Origin: Sphingobacterium hotanense
Lineage (GTDB): Bacteria > Bacteroidota > Bacteroidia > Sphingobacteriales > Sphingobacteriaceae
DNA: 64,000 nucleotides
Assembly (NCBI RefSeq): GCF_008274825.1
Contig: NZ_CP030848.1
Location: 3,161,618-3,225,617 of the forward strand
Reading direction: 5' to 3'
Shown here in pieces: positions 33,078-41,999 of this stretch. The notes under the pieces were generated by a model, which was not told the origin of the DNA, did not search any database, and worked only from the letters and a program-made list of their open reading frames with translations. Every line of letters starts with the position of its first letter. Position 1 is the stretch's first letter. The position numbers and the translations under genes were made by a program.

Positions 33078-33482
33078 ATGAATTTAAGAGGATTAGTTTC
33101 CGTAACTGGAAAACCAGGATTATTTAAGTTAATCGGACAAAATAAAGGTGGTTTTATTCTAGAAACTTTAGATAAAGCAAAGATTAAATCGGTTGTTAAC
33201 TTGTCGACTACAAAGATGGCAACCTTGGAAGACATCACGATCTATGGTGAAGATGATGAGATTCGTTTGATCGATGTTTTCGAAGCTATCAAAGCGAATG
33301 ATGGAAATACTCCAGATGCGAAAGCAGATGGCGATACGTTGAGAAACTTCTTTAGAGAGGTTGCTCCGGGTCATGATGAACAAAGAGTTTACTCTTCGGA
33401 TATCAAGAAAGTAATTACTTGGTACCATATCATCAAAGAACTGCCTTTGTTTGAAGAAGAAGCACCTGCTCCTTTAGCATAA
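33078..33482 (+). CDS. DUF5606-domain protein
   Basis: A 134-residue conserved cytoplasmic protein of Bacteroidota matching DUF5606. The opening MNLRGLVSVTGKPGLFKLIG, LETLDKAKIKSVVNLST, MATLEDITIYG and EVAPGHDEQRVYSSDIKKV are typical of it. The N-terminal half looks like a small SH3-like barrel and the C-terminal half is helical and acidic. No function is established. It is the second gene of the cyclophilin operon, which suggests a general housekeeping role. A strong terminator follows. Confidence 0.8.
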   Translation: MNLRGLVSVTGKPGLFKLIGQNKGGFILETLDKAKIKSVVNLSTTKMATLEDITIYGEDDEIRLIDVFEAIKANDGNTPDAKADGDTLRNFFREVAPGHDEQRVYSSDIKKVITWYHIIKELPLFEEEAPAPLA

Positions 33483-33500
33483 GCAGCAAAAGCATATACG

Positions 33501-33528
33501 AAAGCACCTCCAACGAGGTGCTTTTTTT
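33501..33528 (+). terminator. Terminator of the cyclophilin-DUF5606 operon
   Basis: AAAGCACCTC (33501-33510) pairs perfectly with GAGGTGCTTT (33515-33524) around a 4-nt loop, then a T run. Confidence 0.88.
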
Positions 33529-33682
33529 CTGAAAGTGTCTGTTCTCCATGGCAATCAGCAACTTTCACCCCCAGTATTGCTCACAATGGAAGGATGAAAG
33601 TTTTAAGCGTAAATATGCTCTAAAGTTTAATTATCCACCTATTCTTATTAAATTGTTATCAATTAGCACTAAACGAAAAGTA

Positions 33683-34792
33683 ATGAGCGTATTTAACAAG
33701 CTTTTTAAGAGCAACTCTGCCGATGACAATAACATAGAAACGATAGCGGACTTTTGGAAATGGTTTGAACGTAAAGCTGATACCTTCTACAACGCTATTG
33801 ACGAAGGCGCTGATATCGAGAATAAATTCTTCAGTCCTCTTGCTGATCAGCTCTATAAACTGCATGAACGCATCTTCTTTTTGGTGGGCATCAATAAAGA
33901 GACGAATATTGCTGAACTTACTTTTACGCCAGATGCAATCATACGGAACATCGCCTTCGTGGAAGATCTCGTAAGGGAAGCTCCGCAAATAGATAAGTGG
34001 CAATTCGTTGCTTTAAAACAGGCCAGTGATGTTGAAGGTTTTGGAGTTAAGATGTTCGGTCGCGACTTCAGCAGCAAGAACATACAATTCTACCCGGTCG
34101 AACACCCCGAATTTCCGGATGAGATCGACATTATTGCTGTCTATGACGACTATGATGAAAAGGACCATGATGATATCTTCAATGGCGTATGTATCTATTT
34201 AGATAACTCGCTGGGGGAATTGAAGTCGATTACCATGATCGACAATATGCGTGTGAGAGGACCGGGCGATGATATTCCGGAATTGATTCCGATAGAAAAG
34301 CTTGATGCATACTTAATCTGGCGAGAAAAGGAATTTGTGGAGCGATATACCGACATTACCCATTATTCCAAAGAAGATCACTATGGTTCTTATCAGGGAG
34401 AATTAGAAAACGGGATGCCGATCTTTGCGATCGTCAACCATACGCTCCTTAATTGGGAGCATAAGGCTTCGCACCCCTGGATTCTCGTCGTAATGATACA
34501 CTATGACCCTAACCCCGAGACTGGATTACCTAACGAAAGGATTTACAAGCTGATGGAAGACCTGGAAGTCGAGCTGATGGATCGTTTAAGAGATGTTGAT
34601 GGATATATCAATGTCATTCGGGAAACTGGAAACGGCCTGCGCGAAATAAACTTTGCATGTCGTGAGTTTCGGAAGCCGTCGCGCGTAATGGAGGAAATAG
34701 CAGTAAAATATGCGGAACATTTCCGCGTTGAATTTGATATTTACAAAGACAAATATTGGCGCAGCTTTGATAAGTTTAATGCTGAAAATTAA
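33683..34792 (+). CDS. DUF695-like hypothetical protein
   Basis: A 369-residue soluble acidic protein from the ATG at 33683 (MSVFNKLFKSNSADD); the frame is open back to 33548, but that part has no plausible translation signal. Two related halves can be seen: an N-terminal region with FWKWFERKADTFYNAI, and a C-terminal half with REKEFVERYTDITHY, NGMPIFAIVNHTLLNWEHK and ACREFRKPSRVMEEIAVKY. The second half resembles the DUF695 fold, in which a bound or inactive nuclease-like core has been suggested. I am not certain. It starts a run of four or five genes in the same direction (GNAT, DUF3267-methyltransferase, TPMT). Confidence 0.5.
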   Translation: MSVFNKLFKSNSADDNNIETIADFWKWFERKADTFYNAIDEGADIENKFFSPLADQLYKLHERIFFLVGINKETNIAELTFTPDAIIRNIAFVEDLVREAPQIDKWQFVALKQASDVEGFGVKMFGRDFSSKNIQFYPVEHPEFPDEIDIIAVYDDYDEKDHDDIFNGVCIYLDNSLGELKSITMIDNMRVRGPGDDIPELIPIEKLDAYLIWREKEFVERYTDITHYSKEDHYGSYQGELENGMPIFAIVNHTLLNWEHKASHPWILVVMIHYDPNPETGLPNERIYKLMEDLEVELMDRLRDVDGYINVIRETGNGLREINFACREFRKPSRVMEEIAVKYAEHFRVEFDIYKDKYWRSFDKFNAEN

Positions 34793-34806
34793 TCCCTTCG
34801 TTGGAA

Positions 34807-35244
34807 ATGACAATTAGACCCTATCAGGCAAATGATCTTAGCGAAGTATTAAATCTGCTAAGCTCTAATATTCCTACCTATTTCGCACCTGAGGAATACG
34901 AAGATTTGAAAACCTACCTAGCCCATGAAATCGAAGATTATTATGTAGTGGAGCAGGATAATCATATCGTTGCTGCCGGCGGAATTAACTACAAGGAGCA
35001 GGATGCTTATATCAGTTGGGACTTTGTAGATGCCCACATGCATGGCAGCGGGATTGGCAAACAATTGTTACAATATCGTTTGGATAGAATAAAAACACAG
35101 GGTAAAGTAAAAAGAATTATTGTCCGGACGTCCCAATTTGCTTATGGCTTCTATGAGAAGAATGGCTTCGTTATTAAAGAACAGCATAAAGACTACTGGG
35201 CTCCAGGATTTGACATGATCTTTATGGTCTATCAGGAAAACTAA
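34807..35244 (+). CDS. GNAT-family N-acetyltransferase
   Basis: A 145-residue single GNAT domain (ATG at 34807). It opens with MTIRPYQANDLSEVL and has the acetyl-CoA-binding motif A: DFVDAHMHGSGIGKQLLQY, with the Q/R-x-x-G-x-G/A loop as HGSGIGK. It ends FYEKNGFVIKEQHKDYW, the usual motif B. The acceptor substrate is not predictable. It begins 14 bp after the preceding gene's stop codon and ends 9 bp before the next start, so it is in the middle of a tightly spaced operon. Confidence 0.9.
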   Translation: MTIRPYQANDLSEVLNLLSSNIPTYFAPEEYEDLKTYLAHEIEDYYVVEQDNHIVAAGGINYKEQDAYISWDFVDAHMHGSGIGKQLLQYRLDRIKTQGKVKRIIVRTSQFAYGFYEKNGFVIKEQHKDYWAPGFDMIFMVYQEN

Positions 35245-35253
35245 ATATTAATT

Positions 35254-36465
35254 ATGGAAATCGATTTATCGAAATATCATCAGAAAAAACGCATTATAGA
35301 CTTAGTAAAAGCAAATACACTTGGCTGTCTGGCGGTGTTTCCTATCGCCCTTGTTTATATCGTACCTTACATACTAATTTGGTCCGATCAGTTTACTAAG
35401 GAATCGATAAAGCAGACCTTGAATAGCATTGGAGCCGGAACAGCATTTTTAAACGGCATAGGCTTTTTCTTGGTATTAATCGTTGGGATTGTCGTTCATG
35501 AAGCGATACATGGCTTGACTTGGAGCATCTATGCAAAGGGCGGCCATAAAGCTATGAAATATGGTATTTTGAAAAAGATGCTTACCCCCTATTGTCATTG
35601 TAGAGAGCCCTTAAAACTCAAACATTATATTATTGGTGCGGCTATGCCGGGCTTGCTAATGGGCGTTTTACCGGCAATTATCGCTATCGCGATAGGCAGC
35701 CCGACACTACTCATGCTTGCCATTATTTTTACGCTCGTTGCTATTGGCGATGCGATGATCATAAACCTCGTCCGAAAAGAGGATCCGGAGAGTTTGGTAC
35801 TGGATCATCCAAGCGAAGCTGGTTGTTATATTCTAACGGAGAAACAGGAATTAGAAGATAAATCTGAAACCTTCGACACTTGGAACAATATCGCTGAGAT
35901 CTATGAAACTAAATTCATGGACATGGATATCTATAACGAAAGCTATGACGCCCTTTTAAAGCATCTTCCAAATAAGCAGGGCCGCATACTCGACGTAGGC
36001 TGTGGTCCCGGTAATAGTGCGCGATACTTACTGAAGTTTTATCCATCCTTGCAGATTGTTGGAATTGATATCGCCGAAAACATGCTGGAGATAGCGCGAA
36101 AGCATGTCCCAACAGGCGAGTTCTATTTATTGGATGCGCGTGCTATCAGCATTTTGAATGGACAGTTCGATGCCGTAATAGCCGGCTTCTGTATCCCCTA
36201 CCTCAATGCATCCGAAACAGAACAATTTCTAGACGACGCTTCCGAAAAACTGAACAACAAAGGCTTACTCTACCTATCTTTTGTTGAGGGTGATCCGGCA
36301 GCACCAGAAGTCAAGAGCAACCCCTTGGGAAGTGTAAAGTTTTACTTCCATCGCGAACGCGAATTGCAGAAAGAACTAAAAACTAGAGGCTTCAAGCTTA
36401 TTAAATCAACAATTATCCCCTACGATGCTGAGGATAATCACACGGTCATGCTTTTCCAAAAGTAG
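35254..36465 (+). CDS. DUF3267 membrane zincin fused to a SAM-dependent methyltransferase
   Basis: A 403-residue two-domain protein. Residues about 1-185 match DUF3267: several transmembrane helices, the zincin motif HEAIH in VVHEAIHGLTW near residue 84, and YCHCREPLKLKHYIIGA. LDHPSEAGCYI is the normal end of the family. Residues about 205-403 are a class I methyltransferase with motif I LDVGCGPGNSARYL near 245, GIDIAENMLEIA and FDAVIAGFCIPYLN. Both are normally separate proteins of about 190 and 210 residues. The catalytic signatures of both are present, so both parts could be active. The substrate is unknown. It is flanked by GNAT and TPMT genes. Confidence 0.85.
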   Translation: MEIDLSKYHQKKRIIDLVKANTLGCLAVFPIALVYIVPYILIWSDQFTKESIKQTLNSIGAGTAFLNGIGFFLVLIVGIVVHEAIHGLTWSIYAKGGHKAMKYGILKKMLTPYCHCREPLKLKHYIIGAAMPGLLMGVLPAIIAIAIGSPTLLMLAIIFTLVAIGDAMIINLVRKEDPESLVLDHPSEAGCYILTEKQELEDKSETFDTWNNIAEIYETKFMDMDIYNESYDALLKHLPNKQGRILDVGCGPGNSARYLLKFYPSLQIVGIDIAENMLEIARKHVPTGEFYLLDARAISILNGQFDAVIAGFCIPYLNASETEQFLDDASEKLNNKGLLYLSFVEGDPAAPEVKSNPLGSVKFYFHRERELQKELKTRGFKLIKSTIIPYDAEDNHTVMLFQK

Positions 36466-36554
36466 TAGTATCAAAGACTTTATGTTTAAGAAATGACAGT
36501 ATGTTCATCAACAATTCGTAAAATATTGATAATTTGCCTTCAACATCAGTCACT

Positions 36555-37163
36555 ATGGAAGGGAACAACGAACTAAGAGATCCACAATCTGCACAGACGT
36601 TTTGGAATACGCGCTGGGAGACCAAGCAGACAGGTTGGGATATAGGCTATGCTTCACCAGCGCTGACACATTATGTCGATGGGCTGACCAATAAGGATAT
36701 CGCTATTTTAATTCCTGGCTGTGGAAATGCTTACGAGGCATCCTACCTAGTAGAAAAGGGCTTTTCGAACATTACCTTGATCGACATAGCTCCTATCGCG
36801 GTGGCTAATGCGCAAGAAAAATTTAAGGACAATCCTGAAGTGAAGGTGATATTGGGGAATTTCTTCGAGCTCGATGAATCGTATGATTTAGTGTTAGAGC
36901 AAACTTTCTTTTGCGCGATAGATCCTAGCTTGCGTCCGCAATACATTCAAAAGATGGCTTCATTGCTAAATCCTGCAGGCCGATTGGTGGGGTTGCTATT
37001 CAATATTGATTTTGAGAAAGATGGACCTCCATTTGGTGGTCATATTGCGGAATATCACCCAGCATTTGCTGCTTATTTTGATATTCACAAAATGGAACCT
37101 TGTTACAATAGTATTCAACCAAGACAAGGTTCGGAGTTATTTATAAATTTGATAAAAAAGTAA
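36555..37163 (+). CDS. TPMT-family S-adenosylmethionine methyltransferase
   Basis: A 202-residue soluble methyltransferase of the thiopurine S-methyltransferase family; the ATG at 36555 (MEGNNELRDP) is the likely start. Visible signatures are FWNTRWETKQTGWDIGYASP at the N-terminus and the SAM-binding IPGCGNAYEASYLVEKGF (motif I). IDIAPIAVANAQEKF and EQTFFCAIDPSLR follow, the last being characteristic of bacterial TPMT relatives. Bacterial members methylate thiols, selenite or tellurite and halides; the substrate is not determined. It follows another methyltransferase domain 89 bp upstream. The copper cluster begins 50 bp downstream. Confidence 0.87.
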   Translation: MEGNNELRDPQSAQTFWNTRWETKQTGWDIGYASPALTHYVDGLTNKDIAILIPGCGNAYEASYLVEKGFSNITLIDIAPIAVANAQEKFKDNPEVKVILGNFFELDESYDLVLEQTFFCAIDPSLRPQYIQKMASLLNPAGRLVGLLFNIDFEKDGPPFGGHIAEYHPAFAAYFDIHKMEPCYNSIQPRQGSELFINLIKK

Positions 37164-37213
37164 GTCTATCATTAATAGAAAACTTTTTAGTAACGATACT
37201 GTTTACTGTATAC

Positions 37214-37603
37214 ATGAAATCATTGTTTCTCATATGCCTACTAAGTTTTGCGATGTTTATTCCATCGCTCGGGCAAGCCTGTGAGATTCCACATGAAAAA
37301 GAAGAGACACAGCACTGCGAGCATCAAAGTAGTGAACAGAAGGATGCGGAGGAACATGCATGCTGTCACAAAGATGCTGAGCAATCAAAAGAAAACAGTA
37401 GTTCTACCGAGCGCCCTATGGGTTGCGCAGGTAAAGGAATTTGCTGTTGTGCAACTCCCATGATTGGACATTTGCAACTCGGCATTTTTTTATTCGAATT
37501 CGAAATCCCATCTTATACCGTCAATATCCAAAATACAGAAGTACAACAGTTTGTTGTTTCTAATGGATTCTCAAGTATTTTTATCCCACCTAAAATAGCC
37601 TAA
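37214..37603 (+). CDS. Cys/His-rich secreted protein, probable metal-binding, first gene of the copper cluster
   Basis: A 129-residue exported protein with signal peptide MKSLFLICLLSFAMFIPSLGQA. The mature N-terminal half is rich in Cys, His, Glu and Lys: CEIP, HCEHQS, EEHACCHKDAEQ and GICCCA, giving roughly nine Cys and five His in 70 residues. The last 45 residues are hydrophobic and beta-like (LGIFLFEFEIPSYTV). The composition suggests a periplasmic metal buffer or chaperone. I recognise no named family. It is followed at 77 bp by an HMA-DUF3347 protein and then a multicopper oxidase, so a copper role is the simplest inference. No regulator box could be fixed upstream. Confidence 0.6.
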   Translation: MKSLFLICLLSFAMFIPSLGQACEIPHEKEETQHCEHQSSEQKDAEEHACCHKDAEQSKENSSSTERPMGCAGKGICCCATPMIGHLQLGIFLFEFEIPSYTVNIQNTEVQQFVVSNGFSSIFIPPKIA

Positions 37604-37680
37604 ATACCCCCTGTTTTATTGGTTATTTAATATGCAAGCATGAATTATGCTTGTCAATTGTCTATTTAAAAATACTTAAA

Positions 37681-38565
37681 ATGAAAAATCTTAAGGCATT
37701 CATTGCCTCCATTATCATCATATCTTCTTTAACTGTCCATGCACAGATTAAGAACGCGACAACTAGCACCGTAGAAATAAAAGGAAACTGTGCGATGTGC
37801 AAGAAAACTATCGAAGCTGCGGCATACGAGCCAAAGGTCTCCAAAGCTGAATGGGATGAAGATACCCAGCAAGCTGTCCTTACCTTCAATCCTGATAAAA
37901 CTTCCGAGGAAGCCATATTGAAGAAAATTGCTCAGGCAGGATATGACAACCAATCTTTTCGTGCTCCGGATGACGTCTATGCAAAACTTCATGAATGTTG
38001 CTTATACGAACGCGATCATACGGTAGCTAAGGCGGAGCATAACGAACATCAGGGGATGGATCACAGCCAGCATAAACCTTCCGCTAAGGAGCATGCGAAT
38101 ATCGACCATAGTCAGCACAACGGCGATGCAACAGCAAATACGCAGTTAGCGCCGGTGTTTAAAAACTATCTTGCGGTGAAGAATGCGTTAGTGGCAACGG
38201 ATGCAAAGGCTGCTGCTACGGCAGCAAAAGCTTTGACTGCTTCCATCGGCCAAGTTGAAATGGGAAAACTAGCACATGAAGAGCATGAGGTTTGGATGAA
38301 AGTGATGAAAGGAATTCAGACGGAAGCTGCTTCAATTGAGAAATCAACTGATATCAACAGACAACGCCAAAGCTTCATGGCATTATCGAATCATCTATAT
38401 TCCCTAGCAAAAGCATCGCAAGGTTCAACGGCATTGTATTGGCAGTTCTGCCCGATGGCAAACAATAATAAAGGCGCCTATTGGCTCAGTGCAGAAGACG
38501 CTATCAAGAATCCTTATTTCGGATCTAAAATGATGAACTGTGGCGAAGTAAAAGAAAAAATCTAA
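37681..38565 (+). CDS. Periplasmic HMA-DUF3347 protein
   Basis: A 294-residue exported protein, ATG at 37681. A signal peptide (MKNLKAFIASIIIISSLTVHAQ) precedes an HMA domain with the metal motif GNCAMCKKTIE (CxxC, residues about 36-39), extended by CLYERDH. A His/Met-rich linker at about 118-148 contains repeated DHSQHK-type units. The C-terminal part (about 155-294) matches DUF3347: ALVATDAKAAATAAKALTA, LAHEEHEVWMKVM and QFCPMANNNKGAYWLS. DUF3347 is found with copper efflux proteins. The protein probably binds Cu(I) and passes it to the next gene's multicopper oxidase, encoded 43 bp downstream. Confidence 0.8.
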   Translation: MKNLKAFIASIIIISSLTVHAQIKNATTSTVEIKGNCAMCKKTIEAAAYEPKVSKAEWDEDTQQAVLTFNPDKTSEEAILKKIAQAGYDNQSFRAPDDVYAKLHECCLYERDHTVAKAEHNEHQGMDHSQHKPSAKEHANIDHSQHNGDATANTQLAPVFKNYLAVKNALVATDAKAAATAAKALTASIGQVEMGKLAHEEHEVWMKVMKGIQTEAASIEKSTDINRQRQSFMALSNHLYSLAKASQGSTALYWQFCPMANNNKGAYWLSAEDAIKNPYFGSKMMNCGEVKEKI

Positions 38566-38607
38566 AACTAAAGCACAGGTTAATTTATTTTATTTCTAAG
38601 GATATCT

Positions 38608-40962
38608 ATGAAAAAGCTAAGAATATATAGCATCCTTAGCATATTCCTACTTTTCAGCCTTTCCGCCATGGCGCAAAAGGTTGTTAGGTACGATCTATAT
38701 GTGAAGGATACATCGGTCAACTACAGTGGCAAGGAAAAGCGGGCTATTGCCGTCAATGGGATGATTCCCATGCCAACGCTGACTTTTACCGAAGGCGACA
38801 CGGCGGAAATCCATGTACATAATGAAATGGATGAGCCCACTTCCATGCACTGGCATGGAGTCTATCTTCCCAATCCTGAAGATGGCGTCCCTTTCCTGAC
38901 ACAGATTCCGATAAAAGCAAAGAGCACTTACATCTACCGATTCCCGATTATCCAAAACGGTACGCATTGGTATCATAGCCATACCGGCATGCAGGAACAG
39001 ATCGGTATGTATGGTGCAATGATTCTAAAGAAGCGGGAGGATGATCAGGACAATCGCAAAGGAATTGACGACCTGCCTTCCATTCCCATTATTTTGAGCG
39101 AATGGACCAACCTCAATCCCGACAATGTTCACCGTATGTTGCACAACGCAAATGATTGGTTTGCCATCAAAAAGAACGCGACACAAAGCTATGCAGAAGC
39201 CATCAAAGAGGGCCACTTCAAGACAAAAGTTACGAATGAGTGGAAGCGCATGTTGGCAATGGATGTCAGCGATGTCTATTACGATCGCTTTCTGATTAAC
39301 GGCAGCAGCGAACAGTCTCTTTCGGATTTCAAAGCCGGCGATAAAGTCAGGCTTCGGGTCATCAATGCAGGAGCATCCTCCTACTTTTGGCTAACCTACG
39401 CAGGCGGGAAGATTACGGTAGTTGCCAACGATGGAAACGATGTAGAACCCGTTAAAGTCGATAGGCTGCTGATTGCTGTCTCGGAAACCTACGATATCGT
39501 CGTTGAGATTCCGGAAGATGGTTTCGCTTATGAATTCATGGCGACACCAGAGGATAGAACAAAAAACGCGTCCATCTACCTCGGCTCGGGCGTGAAGCAA
39601 CTCGTCGCTCCACTTCCCAAATTGAAGTATTTCGAAGGGATGAAAATGATGAACGACATGATGAAAATGAACGGCGATCTGGACGATATGGGGATGAAGA
39701 TGTCCATGCAACGCATGGATATGAACACTGTCATGTATCCGGAGATGGAGGGGAAAGGTATGCAGCATGGAGATCATCAAAACATGGATCATTCCGCAAC
39801 TAATAAGAAAGATGACAAAGCTCACCAGGAACATCAGGGAATGAATCATGCTGAACAAAAACAGGATCATAGCGGCCATCAAAATATGGCGGAGCACAAT
39901 CAACCTGATACAACGGCTGCCGCCCATGCTCAACATCAAAACAGTGATATTATTACATTAAACTACGGAATGCTACGCTCTCCCAAATCAACCAAATTCC
40001 CTGAGGGAATGCCGGTTCGAGAGCTCAAGTTTGAACTGACGGGAAACATGAGCCGTTATGTCTGGAGTTTAGACGATAAAGTGCTTTCCGAAGTGGACAA
40101 GATCCCCATCAAAAAAGGTGAAGCCCTACGTATCATATTGTATAATAATTCCATGATGCGGCATCCAATGCACCTGCATGGGCATGACTTCCGTGTCTTA
40201 AATGGACAGGGAGATTATGCTCCGCTAAAAAATGTGCTCGATATTATGCCGATGGAGACAGACACCATCGAGTTCGAATCGAATGTACATGGCGACTGGT
40301 TCTTCCATTGCCACATTCTATACCACATGATGGCAGGGATGAACAGGGTATTCAGCACGGAAGGACAGCCGGATAATCCGAAGCTTCCCAACAAGGAAAA
40401 AGCTTACCGCATGCTTCAGCGCGAGAGCAATATGCCGCATTTTATGATTCAAAACGACTTCGCTACTAATGGCAATGACGGTGAGCTAATGCTCCATAAT
40501 GCGCGATGGCAATTGACCTCCGAATGGCGATTAGGCTACCATGATATGCATGGCTATGAAGTAGAAACACATCTCGGCCGCTTTGTGGACCGCATGCAAT
40601 GGTTTATGCCATTTATTGGTTTCGACTGGCGCTATAGAAATCTCGAGGATCATGGCCCTGAGACGAACATCTTCGGACAGACAAACAGTAAACACGAAAG
40701 GGCGCTATTCTCTGCAGGTTTTGTATATACTTTGCCGATGTTGATTCGTTTCCAAGCAGAGCTCTACCACGACGGGAATGTAAGATTACAGCTTATGCGC
40801 GAAGATATCCCACTTTCCAAAAGATTGCGGGGTGGATTTATGGTCAACTCAGACAAGGAATATATGGCAGATCTGCGATATATCATTACCAGGCATATGG
40901 GAATTCGTACGCATTACGACTCCGATATGGGATTCGGCGTAGGGTTATCCCTAAACTATTAA
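38608..40962 (+). CDS. Multicopper oxidase (CopA/CueO type) with CopB-like C-terminal barrel
   Basis: A 784-residue exported oxidase, probably converting Cu(I) to less toxic Cu(II). The signal peptide is MKKLRIYSILSIFLLFSLSAMA. The copper sites are complete: HWHG near residue 80, HWYHSHTG near 120, HPMHLHGHD near 519 and HCHILYHMMAGM near 566. A Met/His-rich insert at about 345-450 resembles CueO and Pseudomonas CopA inserts. From about residue 624 to the end, WRLGYHDMHGYEVETHLGR and similar strands end in GFGVGLSLNY, which resembles the CopB outer membrane protein. The fusion may anchor the oxidase at the outer membrane. A strong terminator follows. Confidence 0.88.
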   Translation: MKKLRIYSILSIFLLFSLSAMAQKVVRYDLYVKDTSVNYSGKEKRAIAVNGMIPMPTLTFTEGDTAEIHVHNEMDEPTSMHWHGVYLPNPEDGVPFLTQIPIKAKSTYIYRFPIIQNGTHWYHSHTGMQEQIGMYGAMILKKREDDQDNRKGIDDLPSIPIILSEWTNLNPDNVHRMLHNANDWFAIKKNATQSYAEAIKEGHFKTKVTNEWKRMLAMDVSDVYYDRFLINGSSEQSLSDFKAGDKVRLRVINAGASSYFWLTYAGGKITVVANDGNDVEPVKVDRLLIAVSETYDIVVEIPEDGFAYEFMATPEDRTKNASIYLGSGVKQLVAPLPKLKYFEGMKMMNDMMKMNGDLDDMGMKMSMQRMDMNTVMYPEMEGKGMQHGDHQNMDHSATNKKDDKAHQEHQGMNHAEQKQDHSGHQNMAEHNQPDTTAAAHAQHQNSDIITLNYGMLRSPKSTKFPEGMPVRELKFELTGNMSRYVWSLDDKVLSEVDKIPIKKGEALRIILYNNSMMRHPMHLHGHDFRVLNGQGDYAPLKNVLDIMPMETDTIEFESNVHGDWFFHCHILYHMMAGMNRVFSTEGQPDNPKLPNKEKAYRMLQRESNMPHFMIQNDFATNGNDGELMLHNARWQLTSEWRLGYHDMHGYEVETHLGRFVDRMQWFMPFIGFDWRYRNLEDHGPETNIFGQTNSKHERALFSAGFVYTLPMLIRFQAELYHDGNVRLQLMREDIPLSKRLRGGFMVNSDKEYMADLRYIITRHMGIRTHYDSDMGFGVGLSLNY

Positions 40963-40980
40963 TTTGCACATATGCATAAA

Positions 40981-41006
40981 GAAGCTGCCCTATTTGGGGC
41001 AGCTTC
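40981..41006 (+). terminator. Terminator of the copper cluster
   Basis: GAAGCTGCCC (40981-40990) pairs perfectly with GGGCAGCTTC (40997-41006) around a 6-nt loop, followed by a short T-rich tail. It lies 18 bp after the multicopper oxidase stop codon. Confidence 0.8.
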
Positions 41007-41260
41007 TTATGTTTATATCTCCCAAGAAAAGTGCGCCCTGACATTCAAACAAGTGTTATCCTCACTATTGAACCCATTGTCGTTTTAAATCCAATGCCCG
41101 AGATTGTTAGAAACTCATCAAGCTAATGACCTTTCCTTTTACTTCAAAAGCATATACCTCATTTTAGGTATTTTGATAAAAAATATTGTCATAACTGAAA
41201 AAGCGCCTTAGATTTACACTTACAAGATAATTAACCCGAATTAAAATTATTATCCAAACC

Positions 41261-41971
41261 ATGCTCAGCTACCCAATAGCCGGACAGTTCGCCTCTCTAG
41301 GAAAGGGGATGTCAAATGCAAAGTTCAATATTGAGGAAATTGGAGAACAGATTCCTGCCGCTATCATGATGCATGATATCATAGATGATACGCCGGTTCG
41401 AGTAAGCTATATGAGCGAGTTCGGCTGTAATCTACTGGGAACATCTGTCGAGGAAATTAATCATCTAGGTTTAGCTTATTACGAGAAGTATTTTGTGAAA
41501 GAAGAAGTCGAACAATGCGTTCTAGGATTGCAACAATACATTTCCGAAAAGGATCCACATCAGCAATATTCTTTCTTCCAACAAGTAAAGCTTCACAACG
41601 AATTGGAGTATAAATGGTTTTACACCATCTGCAAACTTGTCCAAAATCCCGAAAACGACAAATTCGTCGATCAACTGATGATCATTGCGACGCCGATTGA
41701 GGGTTGCGGAAATATGGTCAACAAAGTCAATAAAGTCCTTGACGACCATGACTTCGTCAAACAGAACTATCGTCGTTACGCGGCATTGACTAAACGCGAA
41801 AAAGAAATTATTCGATTTATAGCCAATGGTGCCTCATCAAAAGAGATTGCAGATAGCTTATTCGTATCCGTTCATACCATAAATACTCACAGAAAAAACA
41901 TCATACAGAAGCTAGACTGCAAAACTTTTGCAGCATTCCTGAAATTCGCAATTGCATTCGACTTAATTTAA
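41261..41971 (+). CDS. LuxR-type transcriptional regulator
   Basis: A 236-residue DNA-binding regulator. The C-terminal 60 residues form a LuxR-type helix-turn-helix: LTKREKEIIRFIANGASSKE with IADSLFVSVHTINTHRKNI, where the recognition helix is clear. The N-terminal 165 residues (YEKYFVKEEVEQCV, YKWFYTICKLVQNPEN) are a PAS-like sensor fold without obvious ligand residues. The ATG at 41261 is used; a later ATG at 41309 is possible. It is separated by a terminator from the copper cluster, so its target is unknown, although position allows a link. It is convergent with the DoxX gene. Confidence 0.8.
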   Translation: MLSYPIAGQFASLGKGMSNAKFNIEEIGEQIPAAIMMHDIIDDTPVRVSYMSEFGCNLLGTSVEEINHLGLAYYEKYFVKEEVEQCVLGLQQYISEKDPHQQYSFFQQVKLHNELEYKWFYTICKLVQNPENDKFVDQLMIIATPIEGCGNMVNKVNKVLDDHDFVKQNYRRYAALTKREKEIIRFIANGASSKEIADSLFVSVHTINTHRKNIIQKLDCKTFAAFLKFAIAFDLI

Positions 41972-41999
41972 GTCAACCTACGAGCTGTAGCAATCTGGT

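Noticed and set aside
33548-33682. N-terminal extension of 45 codons for the DUF695-like protein
   Set aside because: It starts only 8 bp after the T run of the upstream terminator hairpin (33501-33528), leaving no room for a promoter, and the peptide has no family similarity; the ATG at 33683 fits better.
37170-37213. CopY- or CueR-type operator upstream of the copper cluster
   Set aside because: TACTGTTTACTGTA resembles a dyad, but the spacing and bases do not match the TACAnnTGTA or CueR consensus.
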